A program made the position numbers and the translations under genes. Shown here one piece after another: positions 17,712-25,735 of a DNA stretch of 64,000 bases. The stretch is from JAOEGB01 sp041262585. Its GTDB lineage: Bacteria; Actinomycetota; Actinomycetes; Streptosporangiales; Streptosporangiaceae. Within the stretch, counting starts at the first letter, position 1. Each line of letters begins with the position of its first letter. The notes beneath the pieces are model-generated. The model worked only from the letters and a program-made list of their open reading frames with translations, did no database searches and was not told where the DNA came from. Location: NCBI RefSeq assembly GCF_041262585.1, contig NZ_JBGCBZ010000001.1, forward strand, positions 496,001 through 560,000. Reading direction: 5' to 3'.

Positions 17712-19516
17712 GCGTGGCCCGACTCTATAACGGCCTCCGCGGCGGCGGTCATGGGCCGCCGCAGCCGGGCGAGCCCTCCCGAGGGGACGCTCAACGCGTG
17801 GGGCCCGCGGCCCAGGACGACGCCCCCATCGGCGACCCGCCGTCCCCTGGCGTCCCAGATCTCCAGGCCGGCACGCACCTCGTCTCTCTCGTTCACCAGG
17901 ATCGGGGAGCTGTCGTCGGCGTTCGCGACCAGCAGTTCCGTCCAGTCCCCCTCCGGGATCCGGATCGTGTGCGGGGCGTACCTCGCCACGAGGTGCCGTC
18001 CGCCGTCATGGACGCGGGCCACCGGGTACAGCAGGTCGGGACGCTCGGGCGTGAGCCTGCCGTGCAGCAACAGGTCGCGGTACTCGCGCCAGACACCGAG
18101 CCAGAACGCCAGCGCCTCGGACTGCTCACCGGGAAGCCCCACCAGGTCCATGGAGATCTGCGGCACGCCCAGGATTGCGTTGATCAGGTGATGGGCGACC
18201 CGCTCCGGGCTGTCACCCTCGGCCCACATGATCGGGTCGCTGTGGATCGGCGTGTCCGGCCGCGCCAGGCGGAGGTCGAGGATGCCGACGCGGTTCTGGA
18301 CCGCGTTCAGCGGGCAGTCGCCGACGCGGATCATCGAGGCGAACCGCCCCACCGCCGGGTGCACGTACGGCTCGCGGAACTCGATCAGCGGCTCGGTCCC
18401 GAGGCCTCGCAGCCTGTCGACGATCTCGGACATGGTGTCGACGGCCGCTGCCACGGACCCCGGCGCCCCCTGGTCCTCGAACTCTTCCAGAAAGTCGAGT
18501 TTCAGGCCATCCGCCGCCGTCCGCGCGATGATCTCCTCCATCCGCCCGACGAGGTAGGCGCGGGTGGAGGGGTCGCGCGGGTCCAGGACCTCGGCCTGGA
18601 GTTCGGGCCTGTCGCGGAGCGTCGAGAGCCCGAGGTCGCGGGCCTTCGCCTGATGGCCCAGGAAGGGAGTGCCGACCCACCACACGGTTCGCAGCCCCCG
18701 GCCGCGCAGGGCGTCGACCAGGCCGGCCGCATCGGGGAACTTCTCCTCCGCGGCCTCCCAGTCGCCGCATGATCCGTATCCCCGGTCGTGCGAGTTCGTC
18801 TGCCAGCCGTCATCGACGATGACGGTGCCGAACCCCATCGCGGCCGCGCGATCGGCCTGTGCGAGCACGGTGGCGGCTGTGACGTGCTGGTGCGCGAAGT
18901 ACCAGGTGCACAGGACAGGGTCCTCGGCTCCCGGCGCCGTACGGTGGCCTTCCTCCCCCTGGAGCCACCGTCCCGCCTCGGGTACGGCCTCCGCGAAGGA
19001 TCGGCCGGATGCGTCCAGGAGCAACCTCACGTGATCCGACGTGCGGGAGGCGCCGACCGTGACCATGATCGCGAATTCGGCGGTCTCCTCCACGAGACCG
19101 GCCCGCACCGTGGTCACGCTCGTGCCGGCGTCGACCGCGTAGAGCAGCCGTGCGAGGTCGTGCGTCGCGAGCAGGGCCCCGATCGGGAGCCCCCGCAGGG
19201 CGGTCACGTCGGACGGCTCTCCCCATGACGGCGGAATGGTGGCGTGCGGCACGGTGCTGCCGGGGCGCCACCAGGCGGCGGCGTCCGTCGCGGGAATCGT
19301 CGCGGTGAAACCGAGCGGCTCGCCGAGCGTGCGGAACACGACCTCGAAGACACCTTCTCGGAGCTCACTCACGCACACGTCGGCTGAACGGGTCGCCTGC
19401 AGCCGGAGACCGGCGTCGGGGTGGCTCCCGGCCAAGACGACGGGTGTCTCGGGCGGCGCCTGCGTCGTGCCCGGCAGCCAGAATGTAACGGTCGACGGCG
19501 ATGCGACGTCGGTCAT
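17708..19516 (-). CDS. GH36-like alpha-galactosidase
   Basis: About 602 residues. A beta-rich N-terminal part is followed by a TIM barrel with VIVDDGWQTNSHDRGYGSCG, a landmark of GH36/GH27 enzymes, then the probable nucleophile Asp about residue 339 in GLKLDFLEEFED. The probable acid/base Asp lies about residue 399 in MIRVGDCPLNAVQNR. The ATG at 19516 overlaps the permease stop (ATGA), and a translation start further upstream would run into the permease gene. The family also includes raffinose-synthase-like proteins, so linkage specificity is inferred. It is probably cytoplasmic, with no signal peptide. Together with GH110 this gives two different alpha-galactose-removing activities in one operon. 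Confidence 0.82.
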   Translation of the reverse strand: MTDVASPSTVTFWLPGTTQAPPETPVVLAGSHPDAGLRLQATRSADVCVSELREGVFEVVFRTLGEPLGFTATIPATDAAAWWRPGSTVPHATIPPSWGEPSDVTALRGLPIGALLATHDLARLLYAVDAGTSVTTVRAGLVEETAEFAIMVTVGASRTSDHVRLLLDASGRSFAEAVPEAGRWLQGEEGHRTAPGAEDPVLCTWYFAHQHVTAATVLAQADRAAAMGFGTVIVDDGWQTNSHDRGYGSCGDWEAAEEKFPDAAGLVDALRGRGLRTVWWVGTPFLGHQAKARDLGLSTLRDRPELQAEVLDPRDPSTRAYLVGRMEEIIARTAADGLKLDFLEEFEDQGAPGSVAAAVDTMSEIVDRLRGLGTEPLIEFREPYVHPAVGRFASMIRVGDCPLNAVQNRVGILDLRLARPDTPIHSDPIMWAEGDSPERVAHHLINAILGVPQISMDLVGLPGEQSEALAFWLGVWREYRDLLLHGRLTPERPDLLYPVARVHDGGRHLVARYAPHTIRIPEGDWTELLVANADDSSPILVNERDEVRAGLEIWDARGRRVADGGVVLGRGPHALSVPSGGLARLRRPMTAAAEAVIESGHA

Positions 19517-20400
19517 TTGCTCCCCGTGAATGATATTCCGCCGATGATGTGGCGCTGGGCGATGAAGAAAAGCAGTACGCATGGAAAGGTCACCACCAAG
19601 GCGGTGGCCATCAGGAGTGGAGTGTTCGCGCCGTTGACGGACTGGAAACCCGCCAGGGCGAGGGGCAGGGTCTTCCACCGATCCGTCGTCAGGTAGATGG
19701 CGGCCTGGAAGAAGTTGTTCCAGTAGGACATGAACTGCAGCACCGCGGTGGCGATGATGATCGGCCGGGAAAGCGGCAGATAAATCGAGAACCAGATGCG
19801 GAACCAGCCCGCGCCGTCGATGAGCGCTGCGTCCGTCAGCGCCTCCGGCAGTCGCAGATAGAACTGCCGGTACAGGAAGATGAAGAACGCGGAGCCGAAG
19901 AAGGTCGGGACGATGATCGGCCACAGGGTGTCGATCATGTCCAGATTCTTGAATAGGATGAACTGCGGCACGATCGTCACCTCCTGCGGAAGTAGGAGCG
20001 TCGAAAGGACGACCGCGAAGAGCACGCCGGATCCCCGGGCCCGAATCCGCGCGAACGCGAATCCGACCAGTGACGAGGAGAAGACCACGGCGACGACCGG
20101 CACGAGCGTGCTCAGCAGTGAGTTGCGCAGATACGCCCAGAAGGGGAACGAACCGAGTCCGTCGCCGAAGTTGGACCACTGCCACTGGATCGGCCAGAGC
20201 GACACTCCCCCATGCGACACACCCTCCGGCGTTCGCAACGCGGTCGCGATCATCCAGAGGAACGGATAGACGAAGCCGACCGACCCGACCACGAGCAACG
20301 TGACCGCGAGGATCCGGCCGCCGAGCGGCGCACGGCGCGACCCGCCCGCCGTGGTCAGTGCTTTCGCGGTCGGTGCTTTCGCGCTAGCCGACATGGACAC
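19513..20400 (-). CDS. Carbohydrate ABC transporter permease (MalG-type, CUT1)
   Basis: A 295-residue inner-membrane protein with six hydrophobic segments. The cytoplasmic EAA loop reads EALTDAALIDGAGWFRIWFS then IYLPLSRPIIIA, the binding surface for the shared ATPase. Its start overlaps the end of the partner permease by 17 bases and its stop overlaps the next ATG, so the genes are translationally coupled. No ATPase gene is present in the operon, so a shared MsiK-type ATPase elsewhere in the genome is inferred, as is usual for actinomycete CUT1 systems. Confidence 0.93.
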   Translation of the reverse strand: MSMSASAKAPTAKALTTAGGSRRAPLGGRILAVTLLVVGSVGFVYPFLWMIATALRTPEGVSHGGVSLWPIQWQWSNFGDGLGSFPFWAYLRNSLLSTLVPVVAVVFSSSLVGFAFARIRARGSGVLFAVVLSTLLLPQEVTIVPQFILFKNLDMIDTLWPIIVPTFFGSAFFIFLYRQFYLRLPEALTDAALIDGAGWFRIWFSIYLPLSRPIIIATAVLQFMSYWNNFFQAAIYLTTDRWKTLPLALAGFQSVNGANTPLLMATALVVTFPCVLLFFIAQRHIIGGISFTGSK

Positions 20401-21445
20401 GCCGCCTTCGCTCCCTCGGTCGTTGCGATTCGTAGTAGACCCAGAAGGCGCTTCCCCGGAACACGAGCGCCGTGAGCACCATGATCATGATGAAGAAGAT
20501 CCAGGCCAGGGCCGACGCGTATCCCATCCGGAAGAACGAGAACGCGTTCTTGTACAGGTAAAGGACGTAGAAAAGGAGCGAGTCGGCCGGGCCGCCCCCG
20601 TTGTGGGTGACCACATATCCCTGAGTGAACGTCTGCATCGCATAGATGAGCCCGGTGACCACGTTGAAGAAGATGACGGGGCTCACCTGTGGGATCGTGA
20701 TGTTCCACAGAAGGCGCCATCGGCCGGCGCCGTCGATTTCCGCGGCCTCGTAGAGTTCCTTGGAGATGTCCTGCAGGCCCGCGAGATAGATGATCATGTT
20801 TCCGCCGACCGTCCAGAGGCTCATGATGATCACCGTCGCCAGAGCCCAGTGCGCGTCGAAGAGCCATTTGGGCCCTTCGACGCCGAAGAGGCGAAGCAGC
20901 CCGTTGGCGAGACCGTAGCTCGGGTTGAAGACCCAGATGAACAGCACCGCCTGCGCCACCCCGGTGACGAGCGACGGCAGATACCAGATAGTGCGGAACA
21001 CATGGATTCCGCGCACCTTGATGTTCATCAGCAGCGCCACGGCCAGCGAGAGCACCGTCTGCAGCGGAACGCTGACGACGGCGTAGATGAGCGTGACCTT
21101 GATCGCTTGCCCGAGATCGGGATCCGAGACCGCTTCCTTGTAGTTGGCGATCCCGACGAACTTCGCCGGGTCGATGAGGTTCCAATCCGTGAACGACAGG
21201 ACCAGGGAGTACACCATCGGCCCTCCCGTGAAAAGGAGGAAGCCGACGATCCATGGCGAGACGAAGATCCAGAATGCCGCGGTGTTCCGCGTGATCCAGC
21301 GTGCTCGGACAGCCCCCCAGAGGACGGCGCAGATGACCGCGAACACGGCGGCCAGCAGGATGACCAAGGACAGGATGGGTCTGATTCCCGCATCGATGTG
21401 CAGCCGTTCGAGTAGTCCCTCGAGGCCCTGCACGATGTCCGACAT
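20384..21445 (-). CDS. Carbohydrate ABC transporter permease (MalF/UgpA-type, CUT1)
   Basis: A 353-residue permease with an extra N-terminal membrane segment (LSLVILLAAVFAVICAVLWG) before the six-helix core, which begins FWIFVSPWIVGFLLFTGGPM then VYSLVLSFTDWNLID. The EAA loop is EAAEIDGAGRWRLLWNITIP. It is the first permease after the binding lipoprotein (42-base gap). With the second permease it forms the membrane channel for an oligosaccharide. The Shine-Dalgarno sequence before ATG 21445 is weak (GAGAA), which fits reinitiation from the upstream gene. Confidence 0.93.
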   Translation of the reverse strand: MSDIVQGLEGLLERLHIDAGIRPILSLVILLAAVFAVICAVLWGAVRARWITRNTAAFWIFVSPWIVGFLLFTGGPMVYSLVLSFTDWNLIDPAKFVGIANYKEAVSDPDLGQAIKVTLIYAVVSVPLQTVLSLAVALLMNIKVRGIHVFRTIWYLPSLVTGVAQAVLFIWVFNPSYGLANGLLRLFGVEGPKWLFDAHWALATVIIMSLWTVGGNMIIYLAGLQDISKELYEAAEIDGAGRWRLLWNITIPQVSPVIFFNVVTGLIYAMQTFTQGYVVTHNGGGPADSLLFYVLYLYKNAFSFFRMGYASALAWIFFIMIMVLTALVFRGSAFWVYYESQRPRERRRRVHVG

Positions 21446-21487
21446 GTCGATGTTCTCTCTCTACGCCGCCCAACGACTCCAGTCGTC

Positions 21488-22741
21488 CTACTTGGTCGCG
21501 TCCAGCATCTTCTGGCACTGGGCCTGAAGCTCCGGCAGCACGACCGCCGGGTCCTCCTTCCCCGAGCCGATCGCGGTGCGCGAGTTGAGGTCGGTGGAGA
21601 AGGTGCTCTCGATCTTCACCTTGTCCTTCACGTAGGGCGTGGTGACCGCGTTGGTGACGGCGTCGACGAAGGCCTGGAGGTTCACTTTCGGGGCGATCGC
21701 CTTGAAGGTGTCGAGCGATCCCTGGATGACCGGGACGCCGAGCGCGGACGTCGTCGTCGCCAGCAGGTTCTGCGCGTCAGGGCTCGTGCTCATGAACTTC
21801 GTGAAGGTCGTCGCCGCGGTGCGCTCGGCCTCTGTCGCCGACTTCGAGATGCCGAGGCTGTCGACCTCCATCGGCTCTCCCTTGCCGGGCATCGGCACGA
21901 TGAGGAACTTCGAGGTGTCCAGCGCGGCGATCTTGGCGATGTTCCACGGCCCGAAGTCGGGCAGCATGGCGACCTTGCCGTCGGTGAGCCACTGGAACAT
22001 GTCCTGGCCCTGGGCGTCGGTCGGGTTCGGCGCGAACCCGTCGGGCTTCGTGGAGTCGACCACGGTCTGCGCGGCGCGGATTCCGTCAGCGTTGCCCATG
22101 GTGCAGTTCTGGGCGTCCGGGCTGTAGTAGGAACCACCCTCCGCGATCAGCCAGCCGTCGTACCACAGGGGCGCGGAACCGTAGACCTTCTTCGCCCCGG
22201 ACCCGGACGTCAGCCGCTTGGCGGCGGACACGAAGTCCTGGGTGCTGATCGGCGTCGAGCCGGAGGGAACGGCGACGCCGGCCGAGTCGAATGCGGCCTT
22301 GTCGACCGCCATGACCTTGCTCTTGGCGACGAAGGGGACCGCGTAGTCGGTGCCGCCGACGTTGCCGGCCTTGCCGACGGCCGCCGAGTAGTAGACGCTC
22401 GGGTCGACCTGGACCGGCGTGAACGCGTTGGCGAAGCTCGGCAGCGAGGTGTTGGAGATCTGCGCCACGGTGGGGGCGTCACCGCCCGCGATCGAGGTTT
22501 GCAGTTTCTGCTCGTAGTCGCTCTGAATCCAGTTGGCCTCGACCTTGATCCCTGGATTCGCCTTCTCGAACGCCGCGATCATCGACTTGATGGTGGCGGA
22601 TTCGTCGTTGTTGCCCCAGAAGGCATAGGTGATCGTGGTGGTGCCGGTGCCGGTGCCGGTGCCTCCGCTCGGCTCGCTGCTACACGCGGCGAGCGCGAGG
22701 AACGAGGCGGCGGCGACGGCGGCGAATGCCTTTCCCTGCAA
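21488..22741 (-). CDS. Sugar ABC transporter substrate-binding lipoprotein
   Basis: A 417-residue extracellular binding protein. TTG at 22741 is the best start: AAAGGAG lies six bases upstream, and the product begins MQGKAFAAVAAASFLALAAC with lipobox LAAC and lipidated Cys20. A Gly-Thr-rich spacer (GTGTGTGTTT) is encoded by a short GGTGCC-type tandem repeat. The mature domain (ITYAFWGNNDESATIKSMIA then AFEKANPGIKVEANW) is typical of SBP_bac_1 / CUT1 oligosaccharide receptors. It should determine which glycan enters the pathway. A start upstream would destroy the signal peptide. Confidence 0.93.
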   Translation of the reverse strand: MQGKAFAAVAAASFLALAACSSEPSGGTGTGTGTTTITYAFWGNNDESATIKSMIAAFEKANPGIKVEANWIQSDYEQKLQTSIAGGDAPTVAQISNTSLPSFANAFTPVQVDPSVYYSAAVGKAGNVGGTDYAVPFVAKSKVMAVDKAAFDSAGVAVPSGSTPISTQDFVSAAKRLTSGSGAKKVYGSAPLWYDGWLIAEGGSYYSPDAQNCTMGNADGIRAAQTVVDSTKPDGFAPNPTDAQGQDMFQWLTDGKVAMLPDFGPWNIAKIAALDTSKFLIVPMPGKGEPMEVDSLGISKSATEAERTAATTFTKFMSTSPDAQNLLATTTSALGVPVIQGSLDTFKAIAPKVNLQAFVDAVTNAVTTPYVKDKVKIESTFSTDLNSRTAIGSGKEDPAVVLPELQAQCQKMLDATK

Positions 22742-22766
22742 GGGGGGTCTCCTTTTTGTTAGTGAT

Positions 22767-24059
22767 CTATCGCTGCTCGTGGAGCACGACGACGCTGCCG
22801 TCGGCACCTGCGCGTACGCGTGAACCGTTCGGCACGTCGACAGTGAAGACGTGGCCGTCGTCCCAGGCCGAGGTCCAGGTCACGCCTGGTCCCCCGGTCA
22901 CCTCGAACTCGGTGGCCTCCCGGCCCTCGTGCCGCACGCCGACGATCGAACCGCCGACGCGGACTCCGCCGACTTCGATCCACTCACCGGCCGGAAGGTG
23001 GGAGCGGGTGTGGACGACGCCCTCGTCGGTGCCCGGCTGCAACCCGGTCAGGCCGACCGCGACGTGGGCGACGTGCGTGAAGGGAACCTCCGGGTAGTCC
23101 GCGCGCGAGCCGGCGAGGAACCGCATCCACCGCAACGCCTCGTCGTCCCAGCCGTACCGGAAGAACGCCTCCGGAAGGTAGGTGAAGGCCTCGATGTTGG
23201 ACGGCGGCGTCGCCTCCAGACCGGACCGGAGGAAGCCGAGGTGGGCGCTCAAGCGCTGGTCCTCACGCATGATCCCCTTGACCGCCGGGAACCACGTGCT
23301 CTCCAGGCGGAATCCGCCGACCGGCCCCTCGGCGGTGAAGCCCGCCGCGTAGTGCTGGTCGCCCGGCAACCACCATGAAGTCGAGAAGTGGTCGCCGAGT
23401 TCCTCCGCCCGTCCGCGGTTCCACGCGGCGAACTCCTCGTCGAGCACCGCGCCCGTGACTGAGCCGAGTGCCTGGTGCGCCGCCCACTGGCTGGCGATCC
23501 CATCGGCGGCGACCTGCAGGTACGGCGGTCGTTCCACCTCGTTGTAGGTGGCGGTCCCGCGGAAGATGTCCCCGGTACCCTGCTCCCCTGCGACGCCCGT
23601 CCCAAGGGGATCATGGGCGTCGACGAACGACGTCATCGTGTTCCGCAGGAACGACGCGATTTCCGGAGCGCGCAGGAATCGGTCGTCCGCCGTCCAGCGA
23701 TACTGCTCGACCGCCTTCTCGACGAGTTCGAAAGGCGCGGGGATCTCCCGCACGAAGTCGTCATCCGAGTGGTAGTCGATGGCCGCCGGCGTGCCGTCGA
23801 ACTCGAATGCCCACAACGGATACCAGGCGCGGTCTCCGTTCGACGATCCGGCGAATTGCCGGAGCATCGCGAAGTTCTCGGCATCCAACCCCAGCAGGTG
23901 GGCGCCGAGCATCTGATGGGCGAGGTCTCTCGAATAGAAGAGGGGCCGGTCCGTCAGGCCCGCCCAGTAACTCGGCAGATATCCCGGGTCCCGTTCCGTC
24001 TGAACCCACTCGTACGAGCGCGCTGACGCCCAACTGAAAGACTCGACAAGATCGCGCAT
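22767..24059 (-). CDS. Six-hairpin (alpha/alpha)6 glycoside hydrolase-like protein, family not assigned
   Basis: About 430 residues; first gene of the operon. Motifs such as DPGYLPSYWAGLTDRPLFYS then RDLAHQMLGAHLLGLD, WYPLWAFEFDG, STSWWLPGDQHYAAGF and NIEAFTYLPEAFFRYGWDDE are of the helical-barrel glycosidase type, and a small C-terminal beta region follows (GEWIEVGGVRVGGSIVGVRH). I do not recognise a defined GH family. No signal peptide was seen. The start is uncertain: ATG 24059 opens the conserved-looking MRDLVESFSWASARSYEW, whereas ATGs at 24119, 24143 and 24164 are in frame but near or upstream of the likely promoter. The 25-base gap to the binding-protein gene indicates one transcript. 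Confidence 0.72.
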   Translation of the reverse strand: MRDLVESFSWASARSYEWVQTERDPGYLPSYWAGLTDRPLFYSRDLAHQMLGAHLLGLDAENFAMLRQFAGSSNGDRAWYPLWAFEFDGTPAAIDYHSDDDFVREIPAPFELVEKAVEQYRWTADDRFLRAPEIASFLRNTMTSFVDAHDPLGTGVAGEQGTGDIFRGTATYNEVERPPYLQVAADGIASQWAAHQALGSVTGAVLDEEFAAWNRGRAEELGDHFSTSWWLPGDQHYAAGFTAEGPVGGFRLESTWFPAVKGIMREDQRLSAHLGFLRSGLEATPPSNIEAFTYLPEAFFRYGWDDEALRWMRFLAGSRADYPEVPFTHVAHVAVGLTGLQPGTDEGVVHTRSHLPAGEWIEVGGVRVGGSIVGVRHEGREATEFEVTGGPGVTWTSAWDDGHVFTVDVPNGSRVRAGADGSVVVLHEQR

Positions 24060-24065
24060 GCTCGA

Positions 24066-24091
24066 ATCAATCCGGACATGTCCAGATTGAT
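24066..24091. promoter_or_regulatory. 26-bp near-perfect palindrome before the glycan operon
   Basis: Twelve of thirteen base pairs are symmetric (outer arms ATCAATC / GATTGAT, core GGACATGTCC; only 24073/24084 mismatch). It lies 7-32 bases upstream of ATG 24059 and about 55-80 bases downstream of the proposed transcription start. It may be a roadblock operator for the LacI regulator or another repressor. In RNA it would fold into a hairpin close to the start codon. Confidence 0.6.
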
Positions 24092-24151
24092 CGTTTCGGT
24101 CCACCCTTGCTGCCATCATCGCAGGTGGTGACTTCCTCGTCATGAAAGTCA

Positions 24152-24180
24152 GTGTTACAGACACGTCATAAACACGTCAA
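24152..24180 (-). promoter_or_regulatory. Candidate promoter of the glycan operon with overlapping imperfect dyad
   Basis: Reading the minus strand, TTGACG (24180-24175) and TAACAC (24157-24152) are separated by 17 bases, an acceptable sigma-70-type pair. Within it, 24154-24173 has the dyad form GTT-N3-GAC-N2-GTC-N3-AAC, and ACACGTCA is directly repeated (24161-24168, 24172-24179). It is a candidate LacI-family operator, since a LacI gene lies upstream. Confidence 0.4.
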
Positions 24181-24373
24181 CAGCAGGACAAAAACGTGCA
24201 TTACAAGACGGCAACGCGACGCGTGACCCAACGACGACGGCGACGGGCCTGGTCCGGGACCGCGTCGCGGATGAGTGGACGGCCCTCGCGGTCGGACACC
24301 GCGTGCGCATGAACAGCGCCTGAAGGCGCGGATGTGCCAGCAGCCTTCACGTTGCCACGGCTCCGTCACCGGA

Positions 24374-24454
24374 GGACGGATCGCGGACGAGTCGCGGACG
24401 AGTCGCGGACGGATCCCAGGACGGATCCCAGGACGGATCTCAGGACGGATCTGA
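24374..24454. repeat. Seven 11-12-bp tandem units (GGACGGATCnC)
   Basis: Units: GGACGGATCGC (24374-24384), GGACGAGTCGC twice (24385-24406), GGACGGATCCCA twice (24407-24430), GGACGGATCTCA (24431-24442), GGACGGATCTGA (24443-24454). Neighbouring units are most alike, which indicates stepwise tandem duplication. They lie 100 bases downstream of the LacI stop. The function is unknown. Confidence 0.8.
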
Positions 24455-24553
24455 CCGGCGCCGATGCCGGGGAACATGTCCCATCGGCAACCAGCCGTTC
24501 AAAAGCCGGGGACCGCTCCTACGCGGGATCACCCTGGTGGGCTGGGACCGGTG

Positions 24554-25552
24554 TCACTGGGCGCGAGGGGCGGCCGTCGATCCGCGAATGATCAGCTCGG
24601 GGTCGAACATCAACTCCCCCGCCGGCACCGGTCGCCTGTTCACCAGATGCACCATGGCGGCGGAGATCGCCTGCGCGATCCGCTCGACCGGCTGCCGGAC
24701 CGTCGTCAGGGGCGGGTCGACGAAGCCCATGATCTCAGAGTCGTCGTATCCGACGACGGACACGTCGCCCGGCACGGACAGACCGCGGCGGCCCGCCGTC
24801 CGGATGGCGCCAAGAGCCATGTAGTCGCTCGCCGCGACGATGGCGGTGACGCCCTGGTCCAGCAGGGTCTCGGCGGCCGACATGCCGCCTTCGACGCTGT
24901 ACACCTGGTGCACGACGAGTCGCTGCGGATCGTCGACGCCGCGTGAGCTCATCGCCTCGACGAAACCGTTGAGGCGCCGCTCGCTCGGCCGGTTCCCGAC
25001 CGGGCCGACTATCATGCCGATCTCGCGGTGGCCGAGGTTCCACAGGTGGTCGACGGCCAGCGCCGCCGCCACTTTGTCGTTCGTGGAGAAGCTGGGGGCG
25101 CAGACGCTTTCGATCGCGCCGTTCATCGAGACGAAGGGGATCTGGCGTTCCTGCAGCAGCCGGTACGGCGCCGGATCGGCTCCGATCAGGGTGTTACTCG
25201 CCGAGGCGAAGACCGCCCCCGCGATGCCCAGATCCATGGTGCAGGTGATGAAGTCGATCTCCTGCAACCCGCCCACCGTCGTGGAGCACACGACGGCCTT
25301 GAACCCCTGGGGAGCCAACGCCGACTCGATCAGCTCGCAGAGCCGTCCGAAGAAGGGCTGGGCGAGGCCCGGGGTCAGGACGATGATGAGCTGGCTCTGT
25401 CCTCCTCGCTCATAACCCAACTCCCGGATCGCGTCCTCCACGACACGGCGCGTCCGGGCGGCGACCACACCCCGGCGGTTGAGCACGCGGCTGACGGTCG
25501 CTTCGCTGACCCCGGCGCGAGCGGCGACGTCACTGATTCCGACCTTGGCCAT
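24554..25552 (-). CDS. LacI-family transcriptional regulator
   Basis: A 332-residue repressor-type regulator. The N-terminal HTH is VGISDVAARAGVSEATVSRV then LNRRGVV, with the hinge helix near residue 50, followed by a periplasmic-binding-like sensor domain (IIVLTPGLAQPFFGRLCELI, AIVAASDYMALGAIRTAGRR and DVSVVGYDDSEIMGFVDPPL). ATG 25552 is preceded by AAAGGGAGCT; the ATG upstream at 25672 adds an unconserved stretch. It lies just upstream of, and in the same direction as, the eight-gene glycan operon, and is the obvious candidate for its sugar-responsive repressor. A -10-like TATAGT lies upstream. Confidence 0.93.
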   Translation of the reverse strand: MAKVGISDVAARAGVSEATVSRVLNRRGVVAARTRRVVEDAIRELGYERGGQSQLIIVLTPGLAQPFFGRLCELIESALAPQGFKAVVCSTTVGGLQEIDFITCTMDLGIAGAVFASASNTLIGADPAPYRLLQERQIPFVSMNGAIESVCAPSFSTNDKVAAALAVDHLWNLGHREIGMIVGPVGNRPSERRLNGFVEAMSSRGVDDPQRLVVHQVYSVEGGMSAAETLLDQGVTAIVAASDYMALGAIRTAGRRGLSVPGDVSVVGYDDSEIMGFVDPPLTTVRQPVERIAQAISAAMVHLVNRRPVPAGELMFDPELIIRGSTAAPRAQ

Positions 25553-25588
25553 AGCTCCCTTTGATCGATACGGACGACGCGTGATGTC

Positions 25589-25594
25589 ACTATA
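25589..25594 (-). promoter_or_regulatory. -10-like TATAGT upstream of the LacI gene
   Basis: On the minus strand GCCGTATAGTG surrounds the hexamer, 37 bases before the ATG. The same 11 bases occur upstream of the DEAD-box helicase (47736-47741 core). No good -35 hexamer was found at either site. Confidence 0.35.
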
Positions 25595-25735
25595 CGGCCA
25601 GACGTCCGGCTCAGGCAGTTCGGTGAAGCCGCGGGCGGGCGGCCGGCCCCATACAGGGCGGCGGCCTTGCACGGCTGCCGGGCCTTGCGGAGGTCTTCCG
25701 GCAGGAGATTCAGCGGCACGTCCAGGTCCGCGGGC

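Larger units (their letters stand above)
24060..24553. other. Non-coding control region between LacI gene and glycan operon
   Basis: About 490 bases without a convincing gene. It holds the 26-bp palindrome, the candidate promoter, and an array of 11-12-bp tandem units near the LacI end. The open frames crossing it are composed of repeat-derived Gly-Ile-Arg-Pro units and are not credible proteins. Confidence 0.6.

Noticed and set aside
15996..18191. Long plus-strand frame antisense to the GH38/GH36 genes
   Set aside because: Arg/Asp-rich, no family motifs, no ribosome-binding site, fully overlapped by well-supported minus-strand genes.
24374..24454. Possible CRISPR array
   Set aside because: Units are 11-12 bp and directly adjacent without unique spacers, and no cas gene is nearby.
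24166..24477. Frame encoding GIRPGIRP-type repeats
   Set aside because: Translation of the tandem DNA repeat; no start site or conserved domain.
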